Below, in pieces: positions 26,552-36,774 of a DNA stretch of 64,000 nt. How positions within the stretch are numbered: the stretch's first letter is position 1; every line of letters starts with the position of its first letter. The position numbers were made by a program, and so were the translations under genes. The stretch covers positions 1 through 64,000 of the forward strand of contig NZ_WMEU01000003.1 of assembly GCF_009856295.1 (NCBI RefSeq). The letters run 5' to 3'. The notes under the pieces were generated by a model that was given only the letters and a program-made list of their open reading frames with translations, was not told the origin of the DNA and ran no database searches. This stretch comes from Pontibacillus yanchengensis. GTDB taxonomy: Bacteria; Bacillota; Bacilli; Bacillales; BH030062.

Positions 26552-27901
26552 GTGAAGAAACTCATGTATCTAATGTTGCTGATGTCCGTGTTTATGATAA
26601 GTGCTTGTTCCGAGGATTCAACTAGTGAAGAACCAGCGGAAGAGCAAGTAACACCAGTTAAGGTGTCCCAGGTAGCAAAGGGAGATCTGCAAATTGATAA
26701 AGAAGTAATAGGACGAGCCATGCCGGACACGCAGAGTGCTGTTCTACCGAAAACAGCCGGTGAGCTGACGGAGTTAACCGTCGAAAAAGGCGATAAAGTA
26801 GAGCAAGGCCAAATTATCGGACGAGTAGATGCTGGAAATGTCCAAGATAATGTGCGGATTCAGGAGCTTGCGGTGCAATCTGCCCAAAAGCAGCTAGACG
26901 GCGCCATCAATCAAAAAAAAGCAGCCGAAGAAAATCTAGCTAACGCACGTGACCAGCTACAGCAGGCAAGGTCTGCACAAAATAACAAAGGAAATGCTAC
27001 GTCCAACGTAGATTTGCTTCAAAGTTTACTCGGAACCGCTCAAGATAATGCTTCGCAAATGGAGGAGCTGGTAGAATCGGGAGCTATTTCCCAAGAACAA
27101 CTAGCCGAAGTTCAAAAGCAAGTGCAACAGTTAACGCAGCAACTTTCTCAAGCAAGACAAAGCCAATCGTCCGGATCGCCTTCCGTTCAATCTGCCATTA
27201 ATCAAGCCGAAGCCGCTGTAACCCAGGCGGAGCAACAGGTGGATAGTGCGCAAATCGGCGTGGAGCAAGCTCGTCTTCAAGTCGATCAAGCTCAGGTTCA
27301 GCTCGAACAAGCACGAGGCCAGCTTCAAAATACAGCCATAAAGGCGAATGCGACAGGGGAAATTGTTAGCTTAAATGCAAGGGTAGGCGATATGGTTTCC
27401 AACACCCAACCTATGGCGACGATTGTAAATCTAAACCCTATTACAGTAGAAGCAACAGTGAGCGCAAGTGAACTTTCTCTTTTTGAAAAAGGAACAGAAG
27501 TACCGGTGACGATTAGTTCGTTAAATGCAGATATGAAGGCTAAGACGACTTACATTTCGCCAGTAACCAATGATACAGGGCTGTATCCTGTAGAAGCAAC
27601 CATCACCAATTCAGATGAAACGATAAAACCTGGCATGATGGTGACCTTCAAGCTACCAGAAATCACGGTCGAAGATAGCTTGCTCGTCCCAACCGCATCG
27701 GTCATCGAAGAAAAGGATGAGGCGTTTGTGTACGTCATAAAAGAGGAGCGGGCCATCAAAACACCAGTTACCATTGTCCGTGCACAGTCTAATATTACAG
27801 CCGTAAAAGGTGACCTGACCAAAGGGAATCAAGTTGTGGTAAAAGGGCAGCTGACCCTCACCGATGACAATAAGGTTCGAATTATGAAGGAGGACGATTA
27901 A
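26552..27901 (+). CDS. RND efflux adaptor (membrane fusion) lipoprotein
   Basis: About 449 residues. The signal sequence has the lipobox MISAC (cysteine 19). The mature protein shows the split lipoyl/barrel-sandwich halves (AGELTELTVEKGDKVEQGQI and GEIVSLNARVGDMVSNTQPM) around a long Gln/Ala-rich coiled-coil hairpin of about 190 residues, then beta-barrel regions. In a Gram-positive cell it would sit on the outer membrane face as partner of the pump encoded directly downstream. GTG start, ten bases after AGGGGAG. Confidence 0.9.
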   Translation: MKKLMYLMLLMSVFMISACSEDSTSEEPAEEQVTPVKVSQVAKGDLQIDKEVIGRAMPDTQSAVLPKTAGELTELTVEKGDKVEQGQIIGRVDAGNVQDNVRIQELAVQSAQKQLDGAINQKKAAEENLANARDQLQQARSAQNNKGNATSNVDLLQSLLGTAQDNASQMEELVESGAISQEQLAEVQKQVQQLTQQLSQARQSQSSGSPSVQSAINQAEAAVTQAEQQVDSAQIGVEQARLQVDQAQVQLEQARGQLQNTAIKANATGEIVSLNARVGDMVSNTQPMATIVNLNPITVEATVSASELSLFEKGTEVPVTISSLNADMKAKTTYISPVTNDTGLYPVEATITNSDETIKPGMMVTFKLPEITVEDSLLVPTASVIEEKDEAFVYVIKEERAIKTPVTIVRAQSNITAVKGDLTKGNQVVVKGQLTLTDDNKVRIMKEDD

Positions 27902-30900
27902 GTGAAACTCGTCGATACCTCCGTCAAGCGACCAGTCGGTGTGTTCATGATTGTGATTGCCATCGTGGCACTAGGCTTCGTCTCGTTGCGAAACTTAACG
28001 ATCGACCTTTATCCAGAGATTGACCTACCCATTGCAGTTGTTTCCACAAGCTATCCTGATGCAGCGCCACAGGAAGTTGAGAAGCTCATAAGTCGGCCCA
28101 TCGAATCGTCGGTAAGTTCTATCGAAGGGATGGACACGATCCAGTCTCAATCCCAACCCGGTACCTCGCTCGTTATTATGATGTTTGAGAACGGAACGGA
28201 TTTAGATAATGCGCTACTTGATGTTCGGGAAAAGGTCGATCAAATCAAGGGTCTTTTACCAGAAAACGCAAGCGATCCTAGCATTCTTCGCTTTGATCCT
28301 CAACAGATTCCTGTCATGTGGATTGGTCTTTCTGGAGAGAACGCGTCGACCTTGCAAAACATTGCTGAGGATGACCTCGTGCCTTATTTTGAACGACAAA
28401 GTGGCGTTGGATCCGTCAGTATTGAAGGTGGAAAAACGCGCGAAGTTCAAGTGCAGCTAGAACGGGAGAAGCTGGCTCAGTACGGCCTCAATACCAATTC
28501 CCTCGTCCAGGCGATTAACGCTGCCAACCAATCGGCTTCTGCCGGTGTATTGGAAAAAGGGGATCAAGATTTACAGGTTCGGATTCAAGGAGAATATGAA
28601 TCCATCAAAGATATACGCGAAACGAATATTATCAGCCCAACTGGAGCGCAACTTGAGCTTCAGGACGTAGCGGCTGTAAAAGATACATTCAAAGAAGTCA
28701 CCACCATTTCTAAAGTAAATGGCGACCCATCTGTCGTGTTATCCGTTTTGAAAAAATCAGACGGCAACACCGTCCAGGTAGCTAACAATATGTATGATGC
28801 GATGGATGAGATGAAGGAAGACCTCCCAGAGGGCGTGAATATGAACGTCGTCTTTGATACGTCTACCTTCATTAAACAATCGATTCAATCTGTTGTGCAA
28901 AACATCATATTAGGTGGGGTATTCTCAATCCTCATCTTGCTACTGTTTTTAAAAAGTGTTCGAGCAACTATCGTTATCGGAATCTCCATCCCCATTGCGA
29001 TTATCTCCACGTTTACGCTCATGTATTTTACCGATAATACACTGAACGTACTTACCATGGGAGGACTCGCGCTCGGAATAGGGATGATGGTCGATAGTTC
29101 GATCGTTATTCTTGAAAATATCGTCTCGTACCGGCAACAAGGATATTCGCTAAAAGAAGCGGCTAAAATCGGTGCATCGGAACTAGCACCAGCCGTAATT
29201 GCTTCCACAACGACGACATTGGTGGTTTTTTTACCCATCGTATTCGTACAAGGCATTGCGTCGGAGCTGTTCACACCACTAGCGTTGACGGTTTCATTCT
29301 CGCTCATTGCCTCCTTGATTGTATCGATTACACTCATCCCGATGCTTTCTTCCAAGCTATTAACGAAAGCCATGCAGGATAACGGGCGGCGCTACTGGTT
29401 TGATCGCTTCATGAACAAAGTCAATGACGCCTATCGCTCGATGCTGAGGTGGACATTAAAGCATCGACTCCTTACCTTACTTAGCACCATCGTCATTGTC
29501 GCGGCAAGTTTTGCGATTACACCTTTTCTTGGAACGGAGTTTATACCGTCTTCAGACCAGGGGCAAATTGAAGTGAAAGTAACAGCCCCAAGTGGAACCT
29601 CTCTTGAGGGCACCGAAGAAATTACTGCTGAGGTCGATGAAAAATTAGATTCTTATCAAGACATCATCGAATCGAACTACCTTAGCATCGGTGGAGGCGG
29701 ATTCGAAGGGTTCTCGTCTACATCGAACCAGGCAACCTACACGATGCAGCTCGTTCCACCTGAAGACAGGGAGCGAACAACAGCAGAAGTGATGCAGTCC
29801 ATTGATGAGGATTTACAAAACATCGTCGGAGCAGAAATCACCGTTAGTGAGATGGCAGCTGGTCTTGGCACAGGCGATCCCGTTACGATCCAGATTAATG
29901 GAGATGATTACGATGTGCTTCAGGAACTAGCGGACCAAGTCGTGTTCATGATTTCCGATATTGACGGGATTCACAATCCAGAAACCTCCGCATCGGAAAG
30001 TCGCCCTGAGATTCAAGTGAATGTGAATCGAGATAAGGCTGCTCAATATGGCCTCACGTATCAACAGGTCATGAGTCAGGTCCAAGTTGCCTTTAGCGGT
30101 CAAATCGCAACCAGGTACAGGGAAAATGCAGACGAAGTCGATGTTCGCATGATTTTACCAGAAGATGAACGTCGCACCATAAACGATCTAGAGTCAACAA
30201 AAATTCAAACCCAGCAAGGCACGATGATTCCACTTGCGACCATCGCCGAACTAGAACAAGTGCAAGGACCAGTGACATTGTTACGGGAAAATCAGCAACG
30301 TCAGGTCAATGTAACCAGTGATATTGTGGAGCGAGACCTTGGAAGCATTACAGAGGATGTAAGAAGTGAGCTAGACAGCATGAATTTCCCAGAAGGATAC
30401 TCATATGCTATTGGAGGACAGGCAGAGGATATGGCCGACTCATTTGGAGATCTAACCGTTGCCCTGATCTTCTCGATATTCCTTGTCTATGCCGTAATGG
30501 CCATACAATTCGAGAATTTATTATATCCATTCGTGATTATGTTCTCCATGCCAGCGACAGCTGTTGGGGTGTTGGGTGGATTATTTATAACAGGCAAGCC
30601 CCTAAGCATTCCAGCCGTCATCGGGGTCATCATGCTCGCCGGTATTGTCGTCAACAATGCCATTGTACTCGTGGATTACATTAACATCGTCAGGTCAAAA
30701 GGGAGCGATCGCTACGAAGCAATCCTCGAAGCCGGCCCAAGTCGCCTGCGCCCTATCCTGATGACGACATTAACCACTGTACTCGGCATGATTCCACTAG
30801 CACTCGGACTCGGCCAAGGCGCCGAAGCTCAGCAACCAATGGCCATCACCATCATTTTTGGCCTAACTGTATCCAGTTTCTTTACACTGATCCTAATCCC

Positions 30901-31000
30901 AGTCGTCTACACCTATTTCGACGACCTATCCCGCAAAATCGGAGGCCTCTTCCAACGCGGCCGCCGCAAAAAGAAAAACGAAAGCTTATCGACAGAATAA
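27902..31000 (+). CDS. RND-family efflux pump (AcrB/SwrC-like)
   Basis: About 1032 residues with the RND layout: helix TM1 (about 14-32), a large extracytoplasmic domain, TM2-6, a second loop and TM7-12. The proton-relay helix TM4 shows GLALGIGMMVDSSIVILENI, with the conserved aspartate. Closest in type to SwrC/YerP, which exports surfactin-like lipopeptides and affects swarming in B. subtilis; the substrate here is unknown. The GTG start follows the adaptor stop directly. Confidence 0.92.
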   Translation: MKLVDTSVKRPVGVFMIVIAIVALGFVSLRNLTIDLYPEIDLPIAVVSTSYPDAAPQEVEKLISRPIESSVSSIEGMDTIQSQSQPGTSLVIMMFENGTDLDNALLDVREKVDQIKGLLPENASDPSILRFDPQQIPVMWIGLSGENASTLQNIAEDDLVPYFERQSGVGSVSIEGGKTREVQVQLEREKLAQYGLNTNSLVQAINAANQSASAGVLEKGDQDLQVRIQGEYESIKDIRETNIISPTGAQLELQDVAAVKDTFKEVTTISKVNGDPSVVLSVLKKSDGNTVQVANNMYDAMDEMKEDLPEGVNMNVVFDTSTFIKQSIQSVVQNIILGGVFSILILLLFLKSVRATIVIGISIPIAIISTFTLMYFTDNTLNVLTMGGLALGIGMMVDSSIVILENIVSYRQQGYSLKEAAKIGASELAPAVIASTTTTLVVFLPIVFVQGIASELFTPLALTVSFSLIASLIVSITLIPMLSSKLLTKAMQDNGRRYWFDRFMNKVNDAYRSMLRWTLKHRLLTLLSTIVIVAASFAITPFLGTEFIPSSDQGQIEVKVTAPSGTSLEGTEEITAEVDEKLDSYQDIIESNYLSIGGGGFEGFSSTSNQATYTMQLVPPEDRERTTAEVMQSIDEDLQNIVGAEITVSEMAAGLGTGDPVTIQINGDDYDVLQELADQVVFMISDIDGIHNPETSASESRPEIQVNVNRDKAAQYGLTYQQVMSQVQVAFSGQIATRYRENADEVDVRMILPEDERRTINDLESTKIQTQQGTMIPLATIAELEQVQGPVTLLRENQQRQVNVTSDIVERDLGSITEDVRSELDSMNFPEGYSYAIGGQAEDMADSFGDLTVALIFSIFLVYAVMAIQFENLLYPFVIMFSMPATAVGVLGGLFITGKPLSIPAVIGVIMLAGIVVNNAIVLVDYINIVRSKGSDRYEAILEAGPSRLRPILMTTLTTVLGMIPLALGLGQGAEAQQPMAITIIFGLTVSSFFTLILIPVVYTYFDDLSRKIGGLFQRGRRKKKNESLSTE

Positions 31001-31017
31001 CGATAAAGCAAACAACA

Positions 31018-31053
31018 AAAAAAGGTACTGGCCACCGCCAGTACCTTTTTTAT
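31018..31053. terminator. Strong bidirectional terminator after the RND operon
   Basis: AAAAAAAGGTACTGGC pairs with GCCAGTACCTTTTTT around CACC. The gene on the far side is convergent, so it may serve both. Confidence 0.92.
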
Positions 31054-31212
31054 TACGCTCCAACACCACTGCTCTACAACGGTGGGGGCTGGCACCGTGA
31101 AAGCAGATGGTGTCTTGTCCTCTTTTAGACATTTGAATTCAGGTTCATATTGGGAGATGCCGTTGCATTACTAAAGCGAACTCAAAATGTACTGTCTTTT
31201 ATTGGGCGTATT

Positions 31213-33060
31213 CTATGTGTAATGAGGATGTTTATTCTGCAAACGATTCTTGTTTAGTAATGTAATAAATTCATTAGCTAAGATAGGTTTACTAAACAAA
31301 TACCCTTGAATATAATCACATTCCTGTTGTTGTAGGAAGGATAATTGATCTTGTTTTTCCACTCCTTCAGCAACAATTTTCAACCCAAGGCCATGAGCCA
31401 TTGTGATTAAACTAGAAATGATTGTAACGTCCTCTTGTTGATCAGGTAAGTTATTAATAAAGGATTTGTCAATCTTCAGTACATCTAAATCAAATTGTCG
31501 TATGTGAGTTAGCGAAGAATAGCCTATCCCGAAGTCATCTAATGATAAGGTAATACCTATGTCTTTTAATGTAGTAAGAGTTTCATTAACGACGATTGAC
31601 GATTGAATGAGCGATGTTTCTGTAATCTCAATATGGAGGGATGTGGGATCAATGCTATATATTTTGCATGCCTCCATAATGGTTTGAGTGAAATTTTCCT
31701 TTAGTAATTGTTTAGGAGAGACATTAATCGAAATAGGTACAAGATCGATGCCACTCCTTTTCCAATCATGAAGTTGCTGACAAACCTGGTAGATGACCCA
31801 ATTACCAATTTCACAAATCAAGTCACTTTCCTCTGCAATAGGAATGAACTCTCCTGGAGAAACTCTCCCCCATTCTGAATGCTCCCATCTTATCAAAGCT
31901 TCAGCACCCATTATTTCACCAGTCTTCGATGAGACTTTAGGTTGGTATTCAAGAAAAAGTTCATCTCGATAAATGGCTTTTCGAATATCTTTTTCTAAGT
32001 AATAAACCTTATGGGAGGTTATATTCATAGAAGGCGTGTATATTTGATGCGTGTTTTTCCCCATGTGTTTTGCATGATAAAGTGCGGCATCCGTATTATG
32101 AATCATATGATTGGCTTCTTCTCCATCGAAAGGGTACATGCTAATACCAATACTGGTTGTTATATGTAATTCATACCCTTTAATAAAATAGGGTTCTCTC
32201 ACTTGTTTTGTAATCTGGTCAGCAATTTCTATGGCTTGATCTACATCTACCCCATATAAAATAGATGAAAACTCATCTCCGCCCATTCTAGCTACAAAGT
32301 GTTGATGCCCAACGCATTCTCGTAAGCGATCGGATATTTCCTTAATCAATTGATCCCCAATAAAATGACCAAGCATATCATTTATATGTTTAAATCGATC
32401 TAAATCTAAAAATAAAAGGCCAAATGATTCTACTGAATGAGGATTCTTTACTAACTCATCCATTCGGGAGTCAAACTGTCTGCGATTTGGTAAGTCGGTT
32501 AAATAATCGTGATAAGCTAAATATTCTTTTCTTTCTTCCATATGCTTTTTGTCAGTAATATCCCACATGATTCCATCTAGCTTTGTTAGCTGATGTTGAT
32601 CATTTAAAATGGGGAAGCATTTCACTTCAATCCAACGTATTTCTCCAGATGGGTGATAATAACGATATTGTACAAAGAGCTTTTCCCCTTTCAATAAATC
32701 CTCGATTGCTCTTTTCATTTTGCTCCTATCATCAGGATGAATAAGACTTTGCCAATATTCCTGCTCACTAATGATATAGTCCAATGTATAACCATACAGC
32801 TTTTCAAATCCGTTAGAACAAAATAGTACGTCCTTGGAGGGAATATCGATAGACCAAACAACTTCTTCAAGGTTGTTATAAATTATCATTGCTTCTTGCT
32901 CTTTATTAGCTAATTGCTGCTTTATATGCTGGCAATCCGTACTATCTTGAACGATTTTGGTTTCACCACTTTCTTTAAAAACGGATGGTTCATTCGAATG
33001 ATAAAAAGGAGCGTTGTCGTCACCATTTGATCTTTTCATTATAGGTTTAATGATAGTCAA
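31213..33060 (-). CDS. PAS-GGDEF-EAL cyclic-di-GMP signalling protein
   Basis: About 615 residues: a PAS domain with PAC-like tail (roughly residues 55-170), a diguanylate cyclase domain with intact GGDEF at about residues 260-264, and a phosphodiesterase domain with intact EAL at about 387-389 and EGVEK near the end. Both enzyme activities are therefore possible. No membrane helix is seen, so it is probably cytosolic. The frame is open upstream, but TTG at 33060 lies seven bases after AAGGAGGT and is the likely start. Monocistronic. The gap to the next gene (33061-33509) holds only AT-rich sequence, a GTGAGTC/GACTCAC hairpin at 33306-33329 and a short repeat at 33466. Confidence 0.9.
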   Translation of the reverse strand: MTIIKPIMKRSNGDDNAPFYHSNEPSVFKESGETKIVQDSTDCQHIKQQLANKEQEAMIIYNNLEEVVWSIDIPSKDVLFCSNGFEKLYGYTLDYIISEQEYWQSLIHPDDRSKMKRAIEDLLKGEKLFVQYRYYHPSGEIRWIEVKCFPILNDQHQLTKLDGIMWDITDKKHMEERKEYLAYHDYLTDLPNRRQFDSRMDELVKNPHSVESFGLLFLDLDRFKHINDMLGHFIGDQLIKEISDRLRECVGHQHFVARMGGDEFSSILYGVDVDQAIEIADQITKQVREPYFIKGYELHITTSIGISMYPFDGEEANHMIHNTDAALYHAKHMGKNTHQIYTPSMNITSHKVYYLEKDIRKAIYRDELFLEYQPKVSSKTGEIMGAEALIRWEHSEWGRVSPGEFIPIAEESDLICEIGNWVIYQVCQQLHDWKRSGIDLVPISINVSPKQLLKENFTQTIMEACKIYSIDPTSLHIEITETSLIQSSIVVNETLTTLKDIGITLSLDDFGIGYSSLTHIRQFDLDVLKIDKSFINNLPDQQEDVTIISSLITMAHGLGLKIVAEGVEKQDQLSFLQQQECDYIQGYLFSKPILANEFITLLNKNRLQNKHPHYT

Positions 33061-33495
33061 TTTTATTACCTCCTTATAAACAAAAAGAGATATACCTACC
33101 GAACATAGGATATATCTCTTCCTCAAAAATGTATTCGGTAACTCGACGACCATAGCATTGCCTTAGGCTCGTAGCTTTGCGTCCTTATTTTTCAATAAGT
33201 TTGCCTTTATCTTATTTATCGTTATTTTGCATTAACTAATATTGTAATATAAAAAGTAATAATATACTATACTACAGACCAAAAACCTTATGTATTTTAG
33301 TTTTAGTGAGTCTTTTGTAATAGACTCACTTTCATGCGATACCATATGGCCTCCATGATGCAGTTCTAAAGCATTACAGAATATAGTGTGGATAACTGTA
33401 CAATCTTGAAGCTATATATCTCACAAACCTACATAACATGGTCACTTATCCTGCAATCCTTTATCGCTCTACAACGGTGGGGGTCTGACCCCACA

Positions 33496-33527
33496 AAAAA
33501 AGCATCGCCCTACTGGGCGATGCTTTC
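33496..33527 (-). terminator. Terminator overlapping the end of the epimerase-like gene
   Basis: On the minus strand AAGCATCGCCC pairs with GGGCGATGCTT and is followed by a T run. The stop codon of the gene at 33510 lies within the hairpin, so the last codons and the terminator share bases. Confidence 0.9.
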
Positions 33528-35117
33528 ATATTCACTTACTGCCTGTGCGACATCGACATCGGCGCGCTCCAGATATGCTGCTTTGGAATCAATGAGTTTA
33601 GCAAACATGTCGCTTGTGCCGTATTTCGTCTTCGACCAGGCTTGTTGGTTTTTGTATAGATCGATAAGGGTGAGAAGCTGATAGTCATTACCTGCGAAAC
33701 TGTGGTCAGCTTTCACCATGTACCAGACGTCCTTGCGATGTTCACCTTCTTCGCGTACCCAATCCATGCCAATCTCTTCAATAGCTAATCGAATCGAATG
33801 AGCAAGCTCAAGATAGGATTCCTTTCCTGATTGCTGATAGGCTTGAAGCAAGTAGTATGCTTCGCCTAATGCGTGGTTCAAGGAAGCGTGTGGCGTTTTG
33901 GTTTTTCCTGGGCCGTCGTAGTCCGCTACTAAAAAGGCATCCCCACCATATGAAATGGTATTGCCTTCTTCAGCTTGCTTTAAAAGATGATCCGCATACA
34001 CAAGCGTCTGCTCTTTCAAGGAAGGCACGTCAAACGTATCAGCTGCCTTCATCAAGAATAACGACAATTTCTCATTGTGTCGGGTATCGGTGTACGGTGC
34101 GTGAATGCCGTAGTCATCCATGACCCATGTACTCGTGTACTCCGTCTTCCATAGCTTTGTATCTTTTTCAGCGCGATACGCTTCAATCATCGCAACGGAA
34201 TTCAATGTCATGCTTTCAAAAAAACGCTCGCCTGTTTCCTTATAGCGCTCTAAAGCGGATTTATTCGGTAATCCACCAATGCTTCGCCCGTATCCTAGCT
34301 CCGTGCCAGGCTCAATCGAATACGCGAGTTTCTTATAGGAACCAGCTGGGGTTAGCCACTTCTGCGTGCTCATGTAATGCTCGGCCGTATAAGCCTCCCA
34401 ATTCTTCAACACATCTTCATCTTGAAAAAGGTCTTCATCTGACCATAGCATCCAGCTTTCCGCAATGTCAGACCTGCCGGAGGAAAGGTTCTGCACGAGG
34501 TTACCGTCTTCCACCATATATGGATTCACCTCATCACCAATTTCCCTCAACACACTTTTGCTACCATCTTCGTACGTTTCCGATAGAGAAGTAGATTGAT
34601 AGCTTCGGCCAAGCCAGGCTGATCCACTTTTACCAGCCTGTAATAGCCCGACAGGAAGGGTAGTGGAGTCGACACCTACCGTAGGGTCGTGCTTGTGCTG
34701 AATGCTATCAACTGGAGTGGGATTCAGCGTTAGCTTATCGGTATTTTCAAATTGATAGGTAATGTCCATGCTCGTCGCAATATCTTGGCCATTTTCCCAT
34801 TTTGTAAAATAGACAACATCATCGTTGGATAAGGTCCGCTTGGTAAGGGTAAACGTCCCAGCTTCCCGTTGGCCTTCATACACATCAAACGTTAGGATGC
34901 GGTCTTCAGCAACGTCCGACTGTTTCGTCTGTTCCTCAGCCAAGTGGAACTCAAGTTCATCACCTGATATGTTTACAGCCGGTGCGTTCCCGTCTTCAAA
35001 AACGGTGTACCCTGTTAATGCATCGACGCCCGATGACATGAACCGGGGTGATAGCACTAGCCCAACGACAAATACAAAAGCAAATGCAACCGTCCCCCAT
35101 GCTAACGCTTTTCTCAC
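33510..35117 (-). CDS. Membrane-anchored protein with glucuronyl C5-epimerase-like C-terminal region
   Basis: About 535 residues. An N-terminal membrane anchor (LAWGTVAFAFVFVVGLVL) is followed by a beta-rich part and an alpha-helical region (about residues 280-530) with repeated aromatic and His motifs (HNEKLSLFLMKAADTF, HASLNHALGEAYYLLQAYQ). That pattern resembles the alpha/alpha toroid of D-glucuronyl C5-epimerases, though the match is weak. GTG at 35117 follows AAGGAGGAG; the longer frame lacks a site. Directly downstream of the flippase gene, so a role in modifying the wall polysaccharide outside the membrane is inferred. Confidence 0.5.
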   Translation of the reverse strand: MRKALAWGTVAFAFVFVVGLVLSPRFMSSGVDALTGYTVFEDGNAPAVNISGDELEFHLAEEQTKQSDVAEDRILTFDVYEGQREAGTFTLTKRTLSNDDVVYFTKWENGQDIATSMDITYQFENTDKLTLNPTPVDSIQHKHDPTVGVDSTTLPVGLLQAGKSGSAWLGRSYQSTSLSETYEDGSKSVLREIGDEVNPYMVEDGNLVQNLSSGRSDIAESWMLWSDEDLFQDEDVLKNWEAYTAEHYMSTQKWLTPAGSYKKLAYSIEPGTELGYGRSIGGLPNKSALERYKETGERFFESMTLNSVAMIEAYRAEKDTKLWKTEYTSTWVMDDYGIHAPYTDTRHNEKLSLFLMKAADTFDVPSLKEQTLVYADHLLKQAEEGNTISYGGDAFLVADYDGPGKTKTPHASLNHALGEAYYLLQAYQQSGKESYLELAHSIRLAIEEIGMDWVREEGEHRKDVWYMVKADHSFAGNDYQLLTLIDLYKNQQAWSKTKYGTSDMFAKLIDSKAAYLERADVDVAQAVSEYESIAQ

Positions 35118-35154
35118 TACACTTCTCCTCCTTGCAACAAACAATCTAGTCCCA

Positions 35155-36678
35155 TTAACTCATACTTTTCCGGTCTTTTACAACACGTAACATTTGCCTG
35201 AAGCCTTCACGGTAAAACAAGTACATCCCTGCAACGTAGAACACAACGCCGATTGGCACGAGAATCAATAGTCTCCATAACGCATATAAGGATTCAATGG
35301 ACGTGAACTGCTGGATCAACACAATCGGAACAGCCATTATAATAGAAGGAACGAGAACACGGAAGAACAGCTGCACGAGTTTTTTCAATTCGGAATGATC
35401 ATAATCGCGATAGACTGCAAGCGTCGTCGCGGTCACGTAATAGAGCGCCACAACGGAACTGGATAATGCCAATCCTGGATAGCCTAGCGGTTGAATGAAC
35501 AGCCAGTTTAACGCAGCATTCAACAAAATCGTCGTGGAACTAATTTTCAACAAACGCTTGGCTGCGCCTTGCGCGTACATGCCTTTCACGCCAATAACGA
35601 GCAATCCTTGCGTTAAGATAATGGGGATGTATAGCTGCAGGACAAAATACGTATTTGCTGTATCCTGCGCTGTAAATTCCCCACCTTCATAAATAAACGC
35701 AATCACAGCTTTTCCGACTAGCAATGTACCAATCGCAATCGGAAGCAACGTCATCATCCCGATTTGATAGCCCATGTATAACGTTTCTCGGAATTTTTCT
35801 TTATTATCGGCTTGTTCCGATAACAAAGTGAAAATAATTGCCACAATCGTTGTCGTAAAAATCGTGCTCGGAATGCTCATGATTAAGGATGCGTTATTTA
35901 AGTACGTAACAGCACCCGTTTCAATACGGTTCGCGAACATCTTATTGACGAAAACGTTAATATGCCCAACGGAAGAGTGGAGTAGGGCAGGGGCAAGCAG
36001 TAACATCAACTTGCGGCCAAACTCATCATCTAATTTAAATTTCGGCATCCATTTAAAGCCGCCATACATCAACGAACCAAATTGAATACATACGCCAAGG
36101 AATGTACCGAACACAAATCCGTACGCGACACTATAAATGCCCCACATATCCGCAAAGAAAATAATGAATAGTGTTGCCATGAGCGTACCCATAATTTTCG
36201 ATAACTGCGTCGGAACAAAAATGCGCCTTGCTTGTAAGTACGATTCAAGAACCCCACTTAAGGCAATCACGACCATGAAGATAAAGAAGACTCTCGTTAA
36301 GTCGACGGTAATTTGGAGTGTTTCCTCGGAACGAGATCCAAATAAAAACTCGACAATCGACGGCGTGAAAAAATACGCTACTACAGAAATGCCGAGGAAA
36401 AACAGCGTCGTATAGTTTAACACGCCATTCGCATTGCGTTCGGCCTCTTCGATATTCTCCTTCCGTTTTTCCACGTACTTCGGTAAAAACGCTGAGTTAA
36501 AGCCGTTGGCAATCAACGCTAAAATCAACGTCACGAACGTGAACGCAATCATAAAGGCGTCCGTTTCATTACTTACGCCGAATTCTCTGGCAATCATGCT
36601 TTCCCGCACAAAGCCCAATAATTTAAGGAAGATGGATAGTAGAGTGATCCATATAGCGGTTTGTTTTAGTCTAGACAT
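35155..36678 (-). CDS. MurJ/MviN-type lipid-linked saccharide flippase
   Basis: About 507 residues with around 14 hydrophobic helices. The N-terminus (LLSIFLKLLGFVRESMIAREFG) has the MurJ signature. Its location in a polysaccharide cluster with glycosyltransferases and CsaB suggests that it flips the wall-polysaccharide repeat unit rather than lipid II, but the sequence alone cannot decide. It is in the same direction as the glycosyltransferase upstream. Confidence 0.85.
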   Translation of the reverse strand: MSRLKQTAIWITLLSIFLKLLGFVRESMIAREFGVSNETDAFMIAFTFVTLILALIANGFNSAFLPKYVEKRKENIEEAERNANGVLNYTTLFFLGISVVAYFFTPSIVEFLFGSRSEETLQITVDLTRVFFIFMVVIALSGVLESYLQARRIFVPTQLSKIMGTLMATLFIIFFADMWGIYSVAYGFVFGTFLGVCIQFGSLMYGGFKWMPKFKLDDEFGRKLMLLLAPALLHSSVGHINVFVNKMFANRIETGAVTYLNNASLIMSIPSTIFTTTIVAIIFTLLSEQADNKEKFRETLYMGYQIGMMTLLPIAIGTLLVGKAVIAFIYEGGEFTAQDTANTYFVLQLYIPIILTQGLLVIGVKGMYAQGAAKRLLKISSTTILLNAALNWLFIQPLGYPGLALSSSVVALYYVTATTLAVYRDYDHSELKKLVQLFFRVLVPSIIMAVPIVLIQQFTSIESLYALWRLLILVPIGVVFYVAGMYLFYREGFRQMLRVVKDRKSMS

Positions 36679-36774
36679 GGGTTATACCTTCTTTTCAACG
36701 TATGAAATCCGCTTTTCCACGACTCCAGGTCTCATGAAAAAACGGATTTACATCGAATTTTAGATTGTTCTACG

